From Aporrectodea caliginosa (lineage: Eukaryota > Annelida > Clitellata > Crassiclitellata > Lumbricidae): DNA of 64,000 nucleotides. Below are positions 17,815 to 28,774 of this stretch, in pieces. Made by a program: the position numbers and the translations under genes. How positions within the stretch are numbered: position 1 is the first letter of the stretch; every line of letters begins with the position of its first letter. The notes under the pieces are model-generated. The model had not been told where the DNA came from and did not search any database. It worked only from the letters and a program-made list of their open reading frames with translations. The stretch lies in contig JACEVL010000460.1 in the NCBI GenBank assembly GCA_020284085.1, positions 186,001 to 250,000 of the forward strand. The letters run 5' to 3'.

Positions 17815-20691
17815 TCAGAATGTTGGGGCCATGGTCGAGTGTCTGTACAGTACTCGGGAAATGTAATTTCTGTCGTCCTTTCTTGGAAGCTCAAAGCTGT
17901 GAGGGCGAGGGCGCAGACTATATGGCCTGTGAACCCTTGGTGGAAACAGGTCGAGCAGGACGTGCGTGTTCTGTCGCATCACAGCTCGCAACAGCCGGCC
18001 CTCGATGTCGCGTACGAGCGCATCAACGCTCATGATGTCGGGCGGTAGAAATCCCAAACGCTGCATCTTGTTATGGAATCGCTCGAGCCTTAACCGGTCC
18101 TCAGCTGTTGTTAGACCCCACCAAGCCGGGGCGGCGTAGAGGAGGCGCGCAGTAGTTGTAGCTCTGGCGACGGTATGGAGGGCCGCTGATTGCAGTCCGT
18201 GAGCTCTCAGGACGCTCAGGGCGTAGATGGAGGAAGAGCAGGAACCCAGGATTCGATCGACATGCGCAGAAGCACGCAGGTCACTGCTCATTGTAACTCC
18301 GAGCACCACCATGGAGTCAACCCTCTCCAGACCTGGGAGTGGTGGAGGGAGGGTAACCCCCCTTGACCGTCGGCTGAACACCATCTCCCGAGACTTATTT
18401 GCGTTGAGCTTTAGGTGGTTATGTGTGGCCCAGGTCTCAATTGCATCAAGCTCCGTCGTCAGGGTTGTTCGCATCGAAGCAGGGACGATAAGATATGTAT
18501 CGTCCGCATACTTGACGATTTTGTTCTGCTGATGGACAGGTTGCAGATCTGATGCGTCGACGACATAATCAGATGGGCCGACACCGGATCCCTGGACCAC
18601 ACTGGAATTGATGGGAGCTGGCTCTGACTGGCGCCCACCGTAGCGCGTTGAATGGCTCCGACCCTGCAGAAAATCGATCAGCCAGTTGTAGATGTTATCA
18701 GGCATATCGAGTTGGGATAGTTTCTGAGCAAGGACGGAGTGGCGGACAGTGTCGAACGCCTTTGAAAAATCTAGAGAGATGACAGTCACGTGTTCCTCGG
18801 TCTGCAGGAAGGAGGTGATATGATGAACCATGGATATGAGCGCTGCAGTTGTTGAACCCGACGGCCGGAAGGCATACTGATCACTGAGGAGGTGAGACAT
18901 TGGAGGGCTGCAGAAGGCAGGATACATGTATGTCTGCACAATCTCCCTTTCAACAAGTCGGGATAAAATCGGGACGATGGAGATAGGTCTGTAATCAGCA
19001 GGGTTTTGCGGTTGATCGACCTTTGGTACTGGGTGTATGATTGCCATTTTCCACTGGATCGGCACGATGGAGGTAGCCACTGAGAGATTGATGAGGTGTG
19101 CAAGAACTCCAGAGTATGCAGGGGCAGTCAGTCTCAGGTACCATGCTGGGAGGCGATCAGCACCATCAGCTGTATGGTGCAGCCGGTCGAGCATGTTAAA
19201 GACTCTTTGTTCGTTTGTAAATGGCCGATCAAGTGCCACTGTTGACTTCTTGGGTGGCTCTATGTAACCATCGTCGGTTGAAATCCTGGCATAATGTGTG
19301 TTAAAATCTTCAGGAGAAGGAGCATCTTTTACCTCACCTCTGTCTCGCCCTTTTGTAAGATCATTGACTCGCCTCCATAGTTCTTTAGGTCCATCTTGGG
19401 GGTGAACTCCACGCAAGTGAGCTTTGGAGGCTCGCTCGATGCATTTGCCCACACGCCGGGCACATGCCGAGGCCTCTTCGGTGCGTCCTGCTCTCATCAG
19501 CCTGTTCTTTCTTCTGAGGAGATGTTTGCACTCTGGAGTGATGAAGAAAGGGTCAGCGGAGGTGATCGTGACGGTCCTCATAGGATATACTTGGTTGAGG
19601 CGCCCCAATGCCTCGATGTAGAATTGGTCCCAGGCAGGCTGAGCTTCATTGATGGCAAAAATATCAGATAGGTCAGCCTGGGAGAGGTCTCTGAGGAGGG
19701 ATGCGTGCTGTTGAGGAGTACGTCTGCGAAAAGTGACTTTTACAGGACGTTTGCTTCGGCTTTTAACTGGCCCATCAGAGGTGGCAATGATGGCTTTATG
19801 GTCTGTTTTTACGGCCGATGTGACGATTTTTGTGCTGGTGTAACATGGTTGTGATACGAATAGTCTGTCCAAGATGTTGTCGCCACGAGTTGGTTGGTGG
19901 ACTAGAGGGATCAGTCCAGTGCTTTGTATCACCTCACATTCTTCAAGAGCATTTAAATCGCCTCCGAGTATTAGCAACGCGCCTGGTTCTGTCAGTGAAA
20001 TCGTCTCGACGGATCTTTCAAGCCTAGCTAGGAGGATGGTTTTCTCATATATGGGCCTCGGAGGGTGGTAGAGGGCACCGACGTATATCACACCGATTGG
20101 ATGTATTACCCGGATCCAGAGCAGCTCGAGGTTTCTAACGTCGTCGGCAACATGGTATTCTGAGGCTGGGTATTCATCCCGAACCAAGATGGCTACCCCG
20201 CCCGCTCGCCGGGCAAGCCGATCGCGCCGAAATAGGTGAAAACCCTCGGTTCGGAGGGTGCTCTGCGGATGATGGGTCTTGTAGTGAGTCTCTGTGATAA
20301 TTGCAATACCCATGTCGTATCCGTTTAGGTCTGCAAGCAATTGTTCGAGAGCATATGGCTTAGCCAGCGAACGAGCGTTTATGACATAGATGCCTGGTGG
20401 TGAACGTATTGAGCGTATTGAGGATCGCAATGACGGTGGCGGCAGGGCAGAGGTTGGGTGCCGTGGAACGGTGACTAGGCAGCGGATCAGAGTTGTTCGG
20501 TGAACCGTGCCAGCCAAGCGTGCTGACGATAGTATAACTTCTATCGCGCGTTGTTTCCTCACGCCTGCTCGACACCCCCTGTAACGAAGGAGACGGAGTT
20601 CAGCTAGAATAGCGGCAACAGTCGATGGTAGGCCACTCGCTGCCTGCCGAAAACCATACAGCCGGCGTCGACTGTACCTGTACTCCCGCAT
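17815..20691 (-). CDS. intact LINE ORF: endonuclease and reverse transcriptase
   Basis: 958 codons without interruption. The N-terminal endonuclease (EEP fold) shows NARS (about 105), TETH (about 134), GGVAILV (about 164), GGDLNA (about 243) and TDHKA (about 294). RT motifs follow: DYRPISIVPILSRL, DQYAFRPSGSTTAALI, DFSKAFDTVRH (about 640), VVQGSGVGPSDYVV and KYADDTYLIV (about 727). The C-terminus ends FELPRKDDRNYISRVLY. The target-primed retrotransposition machinery therefore looks complete. Its RT type (QGS.GP.DYVV, KYADDTY) is Jockey-superfamily-like; the exact clade is not assigned. I see no convincing ORF1 upstream (20692-21010), so ORF1 is either absent or lost. Confidence 0.93.
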   Translation of the reverse strand: MREYRYSRRRLYGFRQAASGLPSTVAAILAELRLLRYRGCRAGVRKQRAIEVILSSARLAGTVHRTTLIRCLVTVPRHPTSALPPPSLRSSIRSIRSPPGIYVINARSLAKPYALEQLLADLNGYDMGIAIITETHYKTHHPQSTLRTEGFHLFRRDRLARRAGGVAILVRDEYPASEYHVADDVRNLELLWIRVIHPIGVIYVGALYHPPRPIYEKTILLARLERSVETISLTEPGALLILGGDLNALEECEVIQSTGLIPLVHQPTRGDNILDRLFVSQPCYTSTKIVTSAVKTDHKAIIATSDGPVKSRSKRPVKVTFRRRTPQQHASLLRDLSQADLSDIFAINEAQPAWDQFYIEALGRLNQVYPMRTVTITSADPFFITPECKHLLRRKNRLMRAGRTEEASACARRVGKCIERASKAHLRGVHPQDGPKELWRRVNDLTKGRDRGEVKDAPSPEDFNTHYARISTDDGYIEPPKKSTVALDRPFTNEQRVFNMLDRLHHTADGADRLPAWYLRLTAPAYSGVLAHLINLSVATSIVPIQWKMAIIHPVPKVDQPQNPADYRPISIVPILSRLVEREIVQTYMYPAFCSPPMSHLLSDQYAFRPSGSTTAALISMVHHITSFLQTEEHVTVISLDFSKAFDTVRHSVLAQKLSQLDMPDNIYNWLIDFLQGRSHSTRYGGRQSEPAPINSSVVQGSGVGPSDYVVDASDLQPVHQQNKIVKYADDTYLIVPASMRTTLTTELDAIETWATHNHLKLNANKSREMVFSRRSRGVTLPPPLPGLERVDSMVVLGVTMSSDLRASAHVDRILGSCSSSIYALSVLRAHGLQSAALHTVARATTTARLLYAAPAWWGLTTAEDRLRLERFHNKMQRLGFLPPDIMSVDALVRDIEGRLLRAVMRQNTHVLLDLFPPRVHRPYSLRPRPHSFELPRKDDRNYISRVLYRHSTMAPTF

Positions 20692-21025
20692 CGTTGGGTT
20701 AGGTCAAGGTACAGGTCACGCTCCAGTGAAGCATGACTGACGTTATTCCGATTATAAGGTTTAAATCTCTGAAAATCCGAAAAAGTTGATGAAAATTCGA
20801 TGAAGCTGACGATCAATATACAATCCCCGAGGTTCAACCTGTATGCGGTCTGTTTTTTCTGCCGATAAACTTAAGAAAACGTGTTGAAAAAGGTCGCATA
20901 ACAAGAGATCGAAAACTGCGTGTGGCAGCCAGTAAGGCGCCTAGACATATGTGTGACGTCGGCCGAGAGAAGGGACCACTTGTCAGGAATGGACTTAGTA
21001 AGTCTCCATAAGATGATGGTGGTGG

Positions 21026-21098
<73 letters not shown>

Positions 21099-21540
21099 CA
21101 CTGCTCTGCGGATGATTTTCTAGCGTATCAATTAAATTGGTCAGCTGCCGGTTTTGCTCGAAAGGTTTCCGTTCTTTCTAACATCTAACATGACCTAGTA
21201 TGAGTTATTGCATTTATTTCTCTTTTCACCGTTGTTTCCGATTGTTTCGGACGGTTTTCGCAGGTTTAGTTGCGGGGTCTTGTGCGCAACCGATGGACTC
21301 ATTAACATTGAAGGATTTCAGGTTACTATCTGGAGAGTATCAATCTCCACTTGGAAAGGCATAGGGACTCATTGGATTGGTACTGACAGTTCTACCTCGA
21401 TGACTTTCTTGAACGAATTTTCCAGCTGCGAAAATGTTTCATCCTCATATCCAGTGGAAGTAGGAGGATGCTCTGTTCTAAGTGTTTACGACCTCCATTG
21501 TCCTCCAAGCATTGTGCCTGTAATCGTCTCCAGATAAATA
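20692..21540. other. LINE 5' flank, (GAT)n microsatellite, unassigned intron
   Basis: 20692-21010 may be the LINE 5' untranslated region. 21012-21098 is a nearly pure GAT/ATG microsatellite; its polyM and polyI translations are artefacts. 21100-21540 shows no gene or repeat family that I recognise. Confidence 0.55.
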
Positions 21541-22068
21541 TATATTATAGCCTACTTGCAGCGTCTTCTTCGTCGTTTAATCATCATTGTCAATATCGTC
21601 ATTATCATGTTCGCCATTTGATTAATTTGTTTAACATCGCGGCTACATCGCCGAGGTAATAAAAAGGTCATAAAGGGCCTAGCAGATATAATTATTTACG
21701 TTTTATTTATGTATACATACATAGATATATACAGTCTTGTCTTCATCGTTTTGCTACCATTACCACTATCGTCATTATCGTGACCAAAAGCAGCAATAAC
21801 AACATAGTAATAATACAGTTATATAATAATGCAATTCATCTGACCAATCAATTAATCGGAAAAGATAAGAATATAATTAATATTGACACAAGTGATACAT
21901 TATTATATTAAATAGCGTAGTTGCATAAATAAATGACATGATTGAAGATTTAAAATCAGTTGAAAACAAAATTATCAAATTTGTAAACAATCTTATTGTC
22001 AATCTATTCTTGCTATTGAGCTAAGTAGGCCTACTATACTTAATAATTATAATGAACGATTTCTGAAG
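21541..22068. other. intron with an empty-site paralog at its left edge
   Basis: 21541-21617 matches, in inverted orientation, the two flanks of the 15.55-17.64 kb LINE joined together without the LINE. The rest is AT-rich and unassigned; it ends in the acceptor tttctgaag for the next exon. Confidence 0.6.
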
Positions 22069-22318
22069 GCGTTGGATATCACCTGACGATTGTGAAGACA
22101 TCCGCGTGTGATGTAAATCGTCTGCGTGGTGCTATAAAGTCTCAAATTCCCACGACTCATATGGTGAGCAATGAGGCTCAGGAGGTTATGTTCCTTCTGC
22201 CGAGTAATCAAGCATCGAAATTCCAGGAACTCTTCGAGATGCTTGAGACAGATGGCGAAACCCTCGGCATTGAAAGTTTCGGAGTCTCGGTCACTACAAT
22301 GGAAGAAGTCTTTCTCAG
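22069..22318 (+). CDS. ABCA-type transporter exon: post-NBD1 segment
   Basis: Starts with gc, which with the previous g gives glycine: the join reads KKY-GVGYHLTIVKTSACDVNRL. It continues through QIPTTHMVSNEAQEVMFLLP and FQELFEMLE to GIESFGVSVTTMEEVFLR. This is the conserved ABCA region after the NBD, ending in the EEVFL motif. The donor is ctcag/gtcagt and the outgoing phase is 2. An AAT microsatellite begins only about 15 bp beyond the donor. Confidence 0.9.
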
Positions 22319-22333
22319 GTCAGTCTTTGCATA

Positions 22334-22562
<229 letters not shown>

Positions 22563-22780
22563 CAGTGACAATTTATATGGCGCCGTAACACAGCCATGCC
22601 GTTACAAGGGCGCCTCACAGTCAACTAACAGCAGGGTAGGCCTTACAGAACAAATAAGTCTTGAGTCCAGATTTGAAGGAGTCAATTGTGTTAGCCGCTC
22701 GCAGGGCAGGAGGAAGACCGTTCCACTTTCCAGCATCTGGGGCCGGCCGCCGAGGAAGCGCGATCGCCAAAACGGGTTTT
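22563..22780 (-). mobile_element. L2-type LINE/retroposon 3' end, copy 1
   Basis: On the minus strand it ends ggcgccatataaattgtca followed by (ATT)n. The same 190-bp sequence recurs at 37557-37747 and 51495-51675 (shared words include gccatgccgttacaaggg and gttagccgctcgcagggcagg). The GCGCYATATAAA ending is typical of L2-like elements. No intact protein is present. Confidence 0.65.
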
Positions 22781-22930
22781 CTATGCTTATATACTATACT
22801 TATATATATCTATTATATTATTATTATTATATTATGGAGTTGTTCTCATCTGACGTAGCGTTTAGTCATAATGGGGCTATAAGATTCTCTTGTCGCGTTT
22901 CGTTAGTTACTAACAAAATGTCGTAATTCA

Positions 22931-23478
22931 TTCATTCCGGAATTTTATATAGCGCCTCTTCAAGAAACCTACTCAGAGGCGCTCCCAGCCCAGCCACGGC
23001 CAAAGAGAAAGGACTTGAGCAATTGGTAGAAAGCAGGCAAATTATTCCTGGGAAGTAAGCGTAACTCTAGCGGGAGCCCATTCCAAGTGGAGGGGCCAAC
23101 AATCGAGTAGGCTCGACGCTGTCTGACCTAGGAGCGGGCCTGAGGGACCAATAGCTCCCCTTAGCCGAAGAGCGCAGAGCTCCACGGGAGGCTAAGTCGG
23201 AAACCGGGCGACAGAGATCAGATAAGTAGGACGGATCACTACCAGTAAGTCATCGCCAGACAAATGCTGTTATCCTATAGGGATCGGAAATGCGTTGCGA
23301 GGCAGAAAACCGGCTCAATACATCACGCATGTAGGTAGAAACTGCCATGGGGCATATTTAGGAACATGAACAATAAGCCGAACAGCAGAACGAAGGACCT
23401 GGTCAAGATGCCCTATTTAGCCAGATGGGTGACCAGCAAGAACCGAGCAACAATGATTAACTCTGCTGGTAACGAAGG
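22931..23478 (-). mobile_element. L2-type LINE tail with conserved stem-loop, plus decayed body
   Basis: 22950-22992 reads atatagcgcctc...gaggcgctcccag; on the minus strand this is GGGAGCGCCTC...GAGGCGCTATATAAA, a stem-loop also present at 24835, 48573 and in the SINE at 28095. The sequence to 23478 is continuous, decayed retroposon body without readable RT motifs. 22781-22930 has nothing I recognise. Confidence 0.55.
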
Positions 23479-23792
23479 CAGTGGCGTAACTAGGGGTTCC
23501 GGCGCCCGGGGGCAAGAATTTCCAATTTCAGTCTCAAAATTTTCGGATGACCTTTTTTTTTTTTTTTTTTTTGCTTTTCGTCTGTAACCCTCATTTTGCG
23601 CCCCTGTCCTACGTTGATTTGTGCCCCCTGTCCTACGTTGATTTGCGCCCCTCTTCTCAAATTTGTCTACTTTTTCCTTAAAAACACCTAAAATGTACCT
23701 AAAATTTGTCTATTTTCTTACAAAAAATTGTCTTAAACCCTCATTTTGCGCCCCCAGTGCTGCGCCCCCTGCCCCCCCTCGTTACGCCACTG
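23479..23792. mobile_element. hAT-type MITE, CAGTGGCGTAAC termini
   Basis: 314 bp with perfect inverted ends CAGTGGCGTAAC and GTTACGCCACTG, flanked by the 8-bp duplication aacgaagg (23471-23478 and 23793-23800). Inside are runs of T and gcgcccc words but no transposase. This is a very common hAT end type. Confidence 0.92.
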
Positions 23793-23800
23793 AACGAAGG

Positions 23801-24814
23801 CGTGGACAAGTACCACAAGAGCAGCATGGGAGAGGGACCGCAGGACAACACGCAACTGACGGAACTGATAGTAACAGCTTCGTGTGACCAGGTTGACGTG
23901 CTAAGAAAGACTAAGTTCTTGGTCAAGTGTCACTCCAAGGTCACAAATAGTAAGCTAGAAAGCAGTATGGGGAAGATCTCGGCCAAAAGGTATAACCTTA
24001 CTGAATAGCATAGCAGCTTCACGGCATAACGACTTTATTCAATTATGACCAGGCGTAATATAGGCCTACACGAATTTAAATACAATAGGACAAGATATTT
24101 AATCTAAATGACTTCAATGACACCGATATAATATTGCATAATATGTCAATCGATGTGACAATGTGATAACAGCTTCAATAATTATTGCATAATTATTATG
24201 CTTCCAGTGAAAGCGTAATGGAAAAAATTATAATACATTGACACCAACAGGTAAGGAAAACCAGAAAACCATGCGACAGAGAGATGAGAAACTGTTGTGG
24301 ATTAACTATTTATTAAAACAATAAACATTTCAACATACAAGAGTCAGCCATTTTTAGGAGTGTCACGTGCCTTGTGCACAGATTCTCCGAGTCAACAGTT
24401 GTCTCATAATTATATAGGCCTACGTTTATTTTTCCACAAAGGCGGAAAATGAAGAAACAAAAACTAAGAACAGACAGAGGCAAACCTGGGATAAATGACA
24501 TGATCACTTCTGTTATGACCACTTCATAGCATGATCACTTCTGTAATGCAACATAGTTATATCAATATCATAATCATGACAAAGTGGGAAAAGTTCAATA
24601 TTATAATTTTACTGTTTGCCACAAACATTAAGAACACTGCTACTATTAGACTACTTCCAGACAATGATGAAAAAAATTCATTTATGCAGATTTAATATAG
24701 TCTATGAACGAGGTCCACAAAACCAATATAGTATTTAATGCATCGAACAGTTTCCATGTAGTCATGTTATATTTTGTCTGTATACATTATTCCAACACAC
24801 ACTCGCAGTTGTAT
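23801..24814. other. intron, decayed retroposon then unassigned sequence
   Basis: 23801-24000 seems to continue the body interrupted by the MITE. 24000-24814 is AT-rich and shows nothing I recognise. Confidence 0.4.
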
Positions 24815-24925
24815 TGTATTGTATCAATTTATATAGCGCCTCCCGCAGTGCACACCAATCAGAGGCGCTCCCAGTGCGAAAGACCCAGAGAAAAGAACGA
24901 TCTACCACGGTTATCACATTGTCGG
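24815..24925 (-). mobile_element. L2-type LINE 3' end with (ATACA)n tail
   Basis: The plus strand reads ttgtattgtatcaatttatatagcgcctcc...cagaggcgctcccag. On the minus strand this is the conserved stem-loop and GCGCTATATAAATT end, followed by an ATACA repeat tail. It is about 65 bp upstream of the next ABCA exon. Confidence 0.65.
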
Positions 24926-24990
24926 TGGTATAGATGGTTCCGTCCGATGCTGCTATTAGAGACTTAAATGTGTTGGTTATTTGATTACAG

Positions 24991-25070
24991 AGTAAAAGAT
25001 TCGTCTACATTGGAAGGCGGACCAAGGATGAGTATGGCGGTCAATGCAGAAATACAAGGAAACACTTCAC
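24991..25070 (+). CDS. ABCA-type transporter exon: linker before TMD2
   Basis: 80 bp. Its first base completes the arginine codon begun at 22318, then it reads VKDSSTLEGGPRMSMAVNAE and IQGNTS, leaving in phase 1. The acceptor is gattacag and the donor ttcac/gtaaag. The sequence is the poorly conserved cytosolic linker between the EEVFL region and TM7. It is supported by the splice sites and by phase agreement with both neighbours rather than by a motif. Confidence 0.75.
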
Positions 25071-26027
25071 GTAAAGTTCTTTCTTTTATTGATGACCCGT
25101 CAGACACCAATTTAAACATTAGCTAAATATTAAGCTAATCGGCCACTAGACTAGGAAAACGTGTCGGATAGGTTGACATGTCGATGCTAGATAGCTAATG
25201 AATTTCCCTTCATCCTTCTAAATTCCTACACACATACGAACATACGTAGATAGACAACAACACACATCTAGTACATATCTATCAAAAGCTACCAAGTCCA
25301 TTCTTGCATATTTACATACATACGTACCTAACTGCCTACCTACCTACCTTATCTTTTTCACTTACGCTTACTTATCTTTCTCAAGTTGCTGATCTACCAC
25401 AGGCTTCCTCTTTCGTGGCGGACTGATCTTCCGAATGCTTATCTGAATTATAAATAAGGCTAACCTTTTGCATGCCGTTGTTTAATCAATCAATCAATCG
25501 ACAAATTTTTGCAACCATGTTCCATAAATCAGTTAAGCGTTGGTTATTTTTCAAACAGAATGTTGAAAAGGGGAGATCAGAAGGTATACCGGTATATAAT
25601 TACGGTAATAGGGACACTCAATTTTACCATATAACTACGTTGAGGATAGCGACACGATCAGGAAGCTCGACAACTGTCTTAACTAGTTAATTAAGATGGT
25701 ATTCATAAGCGTTCTATAGTAGAGCCAGAAAAGGTATAAATTATAGTCTATGATTTAGAATTACAAATCGGCAAGCTGTGAATGGTTAAAAATAAAGAAC
25801 CAGAAGTTGACCAAGTAGGCTAAACCAATTTCATGAATTACCATCGATTGATCCGTCCGTTAATAATTATGTAGTCTTTTAAGAAGGTAAAGGTTTGCCG
25901 CCTGATGGGTTTCAATAGGATTCAAGCTCCATATCTAGGGTCCATGGTAATTAGTTGAGAAGCGACGAATGTTAGATCTAGCAAAATTAGTACGATAGGA
26001 TTTTGATACCCTAGTATTATGGAAGTG
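25071..26027. other. intron, nothing recognised
   Basis: AT-rich; short runs of tac/cta words near 25310-25350 (acctacctacctac). No exon or element seen. Confidence 0.5.
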
Positions 26028-26299
26028 ATAATTAGTAGAGATAGTAGAAATTCACGGCAAAAAGTTCAAAATTCACTTTTACATCTTGTAAAATTGGTCG
26101 AATATCACGTCAAATTAACGGCATGAAATTACACTTTTATTTGCTAAGATCCGACCAAACAATAACGCAAAAGATAAAGAAATGACGCGTTCGCTATGTA
26201 TCAATGGCAGTGTAAAGTCCTGGATCAAATCACGTTTGTACTTACTAAGATCTAGGCTGATCAAATGTAATCATATCAATAACATAGATCTAAGCAGCT

Positions 26300-28490
26300 G
26301 TCGATGAACCAAATTTTATTAACACTATTAAAACTTTTAATAACCATATGAAACATCCATCATCTAGTTCTTTTGCTGTAAACCTAATAACACCTCAGGA
26401 ACTACTAGAGCTTAATTCAACCTTGAAATTAACCCACAGCAGCTCAGAACCTGACCAATTGGACCCTTAGTCCAATTTTATCTCTCAGGAAGACTCCACT
26501 AGAAGACATAATCGATTGCTCTTTAATAACGTGTGTGTTACCCAACGGAATGAAAACATACTCAGTCACTCCTATATTCAAACAGGGAACAACAACAGAT
26601 CCTACTAATTACAGACCTATATCTGTTTTGCCCTATTTTGCAAAACTATTAGAAAAAGTAATGTATCAAAGGTTAAATAACTACATCACCAAAATGAACA
26701 TTCTTTACCCTCGCCAACATGGATATAGATCTGGACATTCTACATCAATGTATGTTGTAGATTTTCTGTATAAAATATCACTTGCAATAGATAAAATGAA
26801 TACTCTATAGGTATATTTATAGATTTATCTAAGGCTTTCGACACTGTCGACCATAGTATACTTCTAAAAAACAGGAAAACTATGGGGTAAGGTGCACCCC
26901 TCTCATGATTTAAAGATTCTCTACCTTCACATTAATTAAGTTTGGAGTACCACAAGGTTCTTTACTTGGTCCTTTACTCTTTCTAATAATATACATCAAT
27001 GATCTCCCAAATACTTCCTCTCTTCTCCAGTTCATTCTGTTTGCTACCGACTACAATGTATTCATTTCATACAACTTCTATGAAAACATGTACCAGCTGT
27101 TAAACAACGAATTAAAAGCTGTATATGAGTATTTCAAAGCCAATAAGCTCTCTCTTAACTTATATAAAACCAACTACATCTTATTTTCTTCTCACAGGAA
27201 ACCTCATCAAGACTCGGTTCTGATAGATGGAACAATAACTCCCGAAGTAAAGTCGGTAAAATTTCTTGGTATAGACCAGTATATTACTTGGAAGGACCAC
27301 ATTGAGCACATATCATTGAAAATAGCAAAAAATATGGGTATCATTTCTCGACTCGCCCATCTACTACCCACAACTATACTCCTTACTTCATACTATTCCT
27401 TAATCTACCCTTCTTTAACGTATTGTAACATGATCTGGGCCATTATCTATACGACAAGACTTACTAGACTAATTGTATTGCAAAAACGAATCATTCGCAT
27501 AATAATGAGGCTCCCATACAATTCTCATACTGATAAAGATTTTACTCAGCTAGGTATTTTAAAACTCCATAAGATAAAATTAACCCAAACAGCTGTGTTC
27601 ATTTACCGATACACCAATAAAACTCTACCGAATGCGTTTGATAATTACTTTGATCTAGTTTCTGACTGTCATTCTTTTCCTACAAGAAGCCTTGCACAAT
27701 ATTATAGAGGTGAATTTGCCCGCACAAGCACATCTGCACATGGAACTTTGCAATCAAAATAACAGGACCTACTCTATGGAATAGGCTTCCACGGGCTCTT
27801 TGTGAAATACCAAACTATAGTATACCCAATTTTAAAAGCAGCTGAAACTTTTATTATGAAACAGTATCAGGACATATGATTTAACTTGTTACTACCACTG
27901 AGTTGTTGATGCATCTAATTGTAGTTATTTGTGGGGCGCGGTGGTGTAGGGGTATGTTCTGTGCCTTGCAGCGGGAGGGTTGCGGGTTCAAATCCACCTC
28001 AAGCCGCCGCGTAGGGACCCTGGGCAAATCCTTCACTCGCAATTGCTCATGCGCTTCGGCGTGAAACTCCGATTCAGTGTCCGCGCTGTAGTCGGGAGCG
28101 CCTCTGAGTAGAAATCTTGAAGGGGGCGCTATAACAAGTGCTCATACATACATACATATTTAATTAAGGTTTAACTAAAAACTACACCATTGTTGATACG
28201 GACTTGTAATATATCTTCCATGTTTACATGTACACCACAACAGTTTTTTCAAAATGCTGTCAGATTTGCTCTTGGTATTGGTATAATATAGGTGGCCCTA
28301 CCCAGCGGGACTATTGTCCCTTTTGGGCTTCCCTTTTGGTATTCATTGAACGTTACCCAAATTAAGCAATTATGGAGATTTAATTTGTTCAATATAGGCT
28401 ACCTATTATGACTGTAGGCCTATTGTTACATTGATATGCTGCTTACGTTCTATGGAAATCAATAAACACATTGATTGTTTGATTGATAAG
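26300..28490 (+). pseudogene. degenerate Jockey-like LINE
   Basis: Plus-strand RT pieces. 26535-26810 carries NYRPISVLPYFAKLLEKVMY and HGYRSGHSTS. About 26815 reads FIDLSKAFDTVDHSI and 26945 reads VPQGSLLGPLLF. 27088-27762 carries the thumb and C-terminal region, and after a frameshift the text continues GPTLWNRLPRAL. The catalytic FADD box is altered to FATD near 27040. Stops after 26810 and at about 26870 also kill it. The 3' part contains a gcgggactattgtcccttttgggc segment also seen near 54860, and ends in TGATT repeats. Confidence 0.75.
27932..28160 (+). mobile_element. tRNA-derived SINE with an L2-type tail
   Basis: Begins tggggcgcggtggtgtaggg. An A-box-like TGGTGTAGGGG and a perfect B box, GGTTCAAATCC (about 27988-27998), give an internal pol III promoter of tRNA origin. 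The 3' part, gggagcgcctctgagtagaa...ggcgctata, matches the tails of L2-type LINEs at 22.95, 24.83 and 48.57 kb, so that LINE probably mobilised it. It ends in CATA repeats and lies inside the 3' region of the LINE at 26.3-28.5 kb. Confidence 0.82.
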
Positions 28491-28774
28491 TGTAAGAGTC
28501 AACGTTACTTTGGGAAAAAAATTGCCTAGTTAGTTTCTGTAATAATTATTGTAGACCATGTAACGCCAGGTTATCTCGTCTGTAAAACTTTGGCGCTGTG
28601 GCTAAACATGTCAGTTCCGAACGTAGTGTTGCATTAATTTCACAAAATTCTGCCCTAAAATCACGGCAAATCACGGCATTTTGGGGAAATTCAAAGAACT
28701 CACGGGAATTGCCGAAAATCACGGAATTCACGACTTCTGTGACTTCGTGAATTTCTACTATCCCTAATAATCAG

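Larger units (their letters stand above)
26036..28766. mobile_element. hAT-type element containing a LINE and a SINE
   Basis: Left end TAGAGATAGTAGAAATTCAC and right end (reverse complement) TAGGGATAGTAGAAATTCAC. The flanking 8-bp duplication has one mismatch: ataattag (26028-26035) and ataatcag (28767-28774). TCACGGCA-type words repeat just inside both ends, as transposase-binding subterminal repeats do. No transposase is visible; the interior is filled by a LINE (about 26300-28490) that itself holds a SINE. Confidence 0.75.

Noticed and set aside
27932..28010. Functional tRNA gene
   Set aside because: A- and B-box-like sequences are present but no full cloverleaf; the 3' part is a LINE-like tail with CATA repeats, so it is a SINE.
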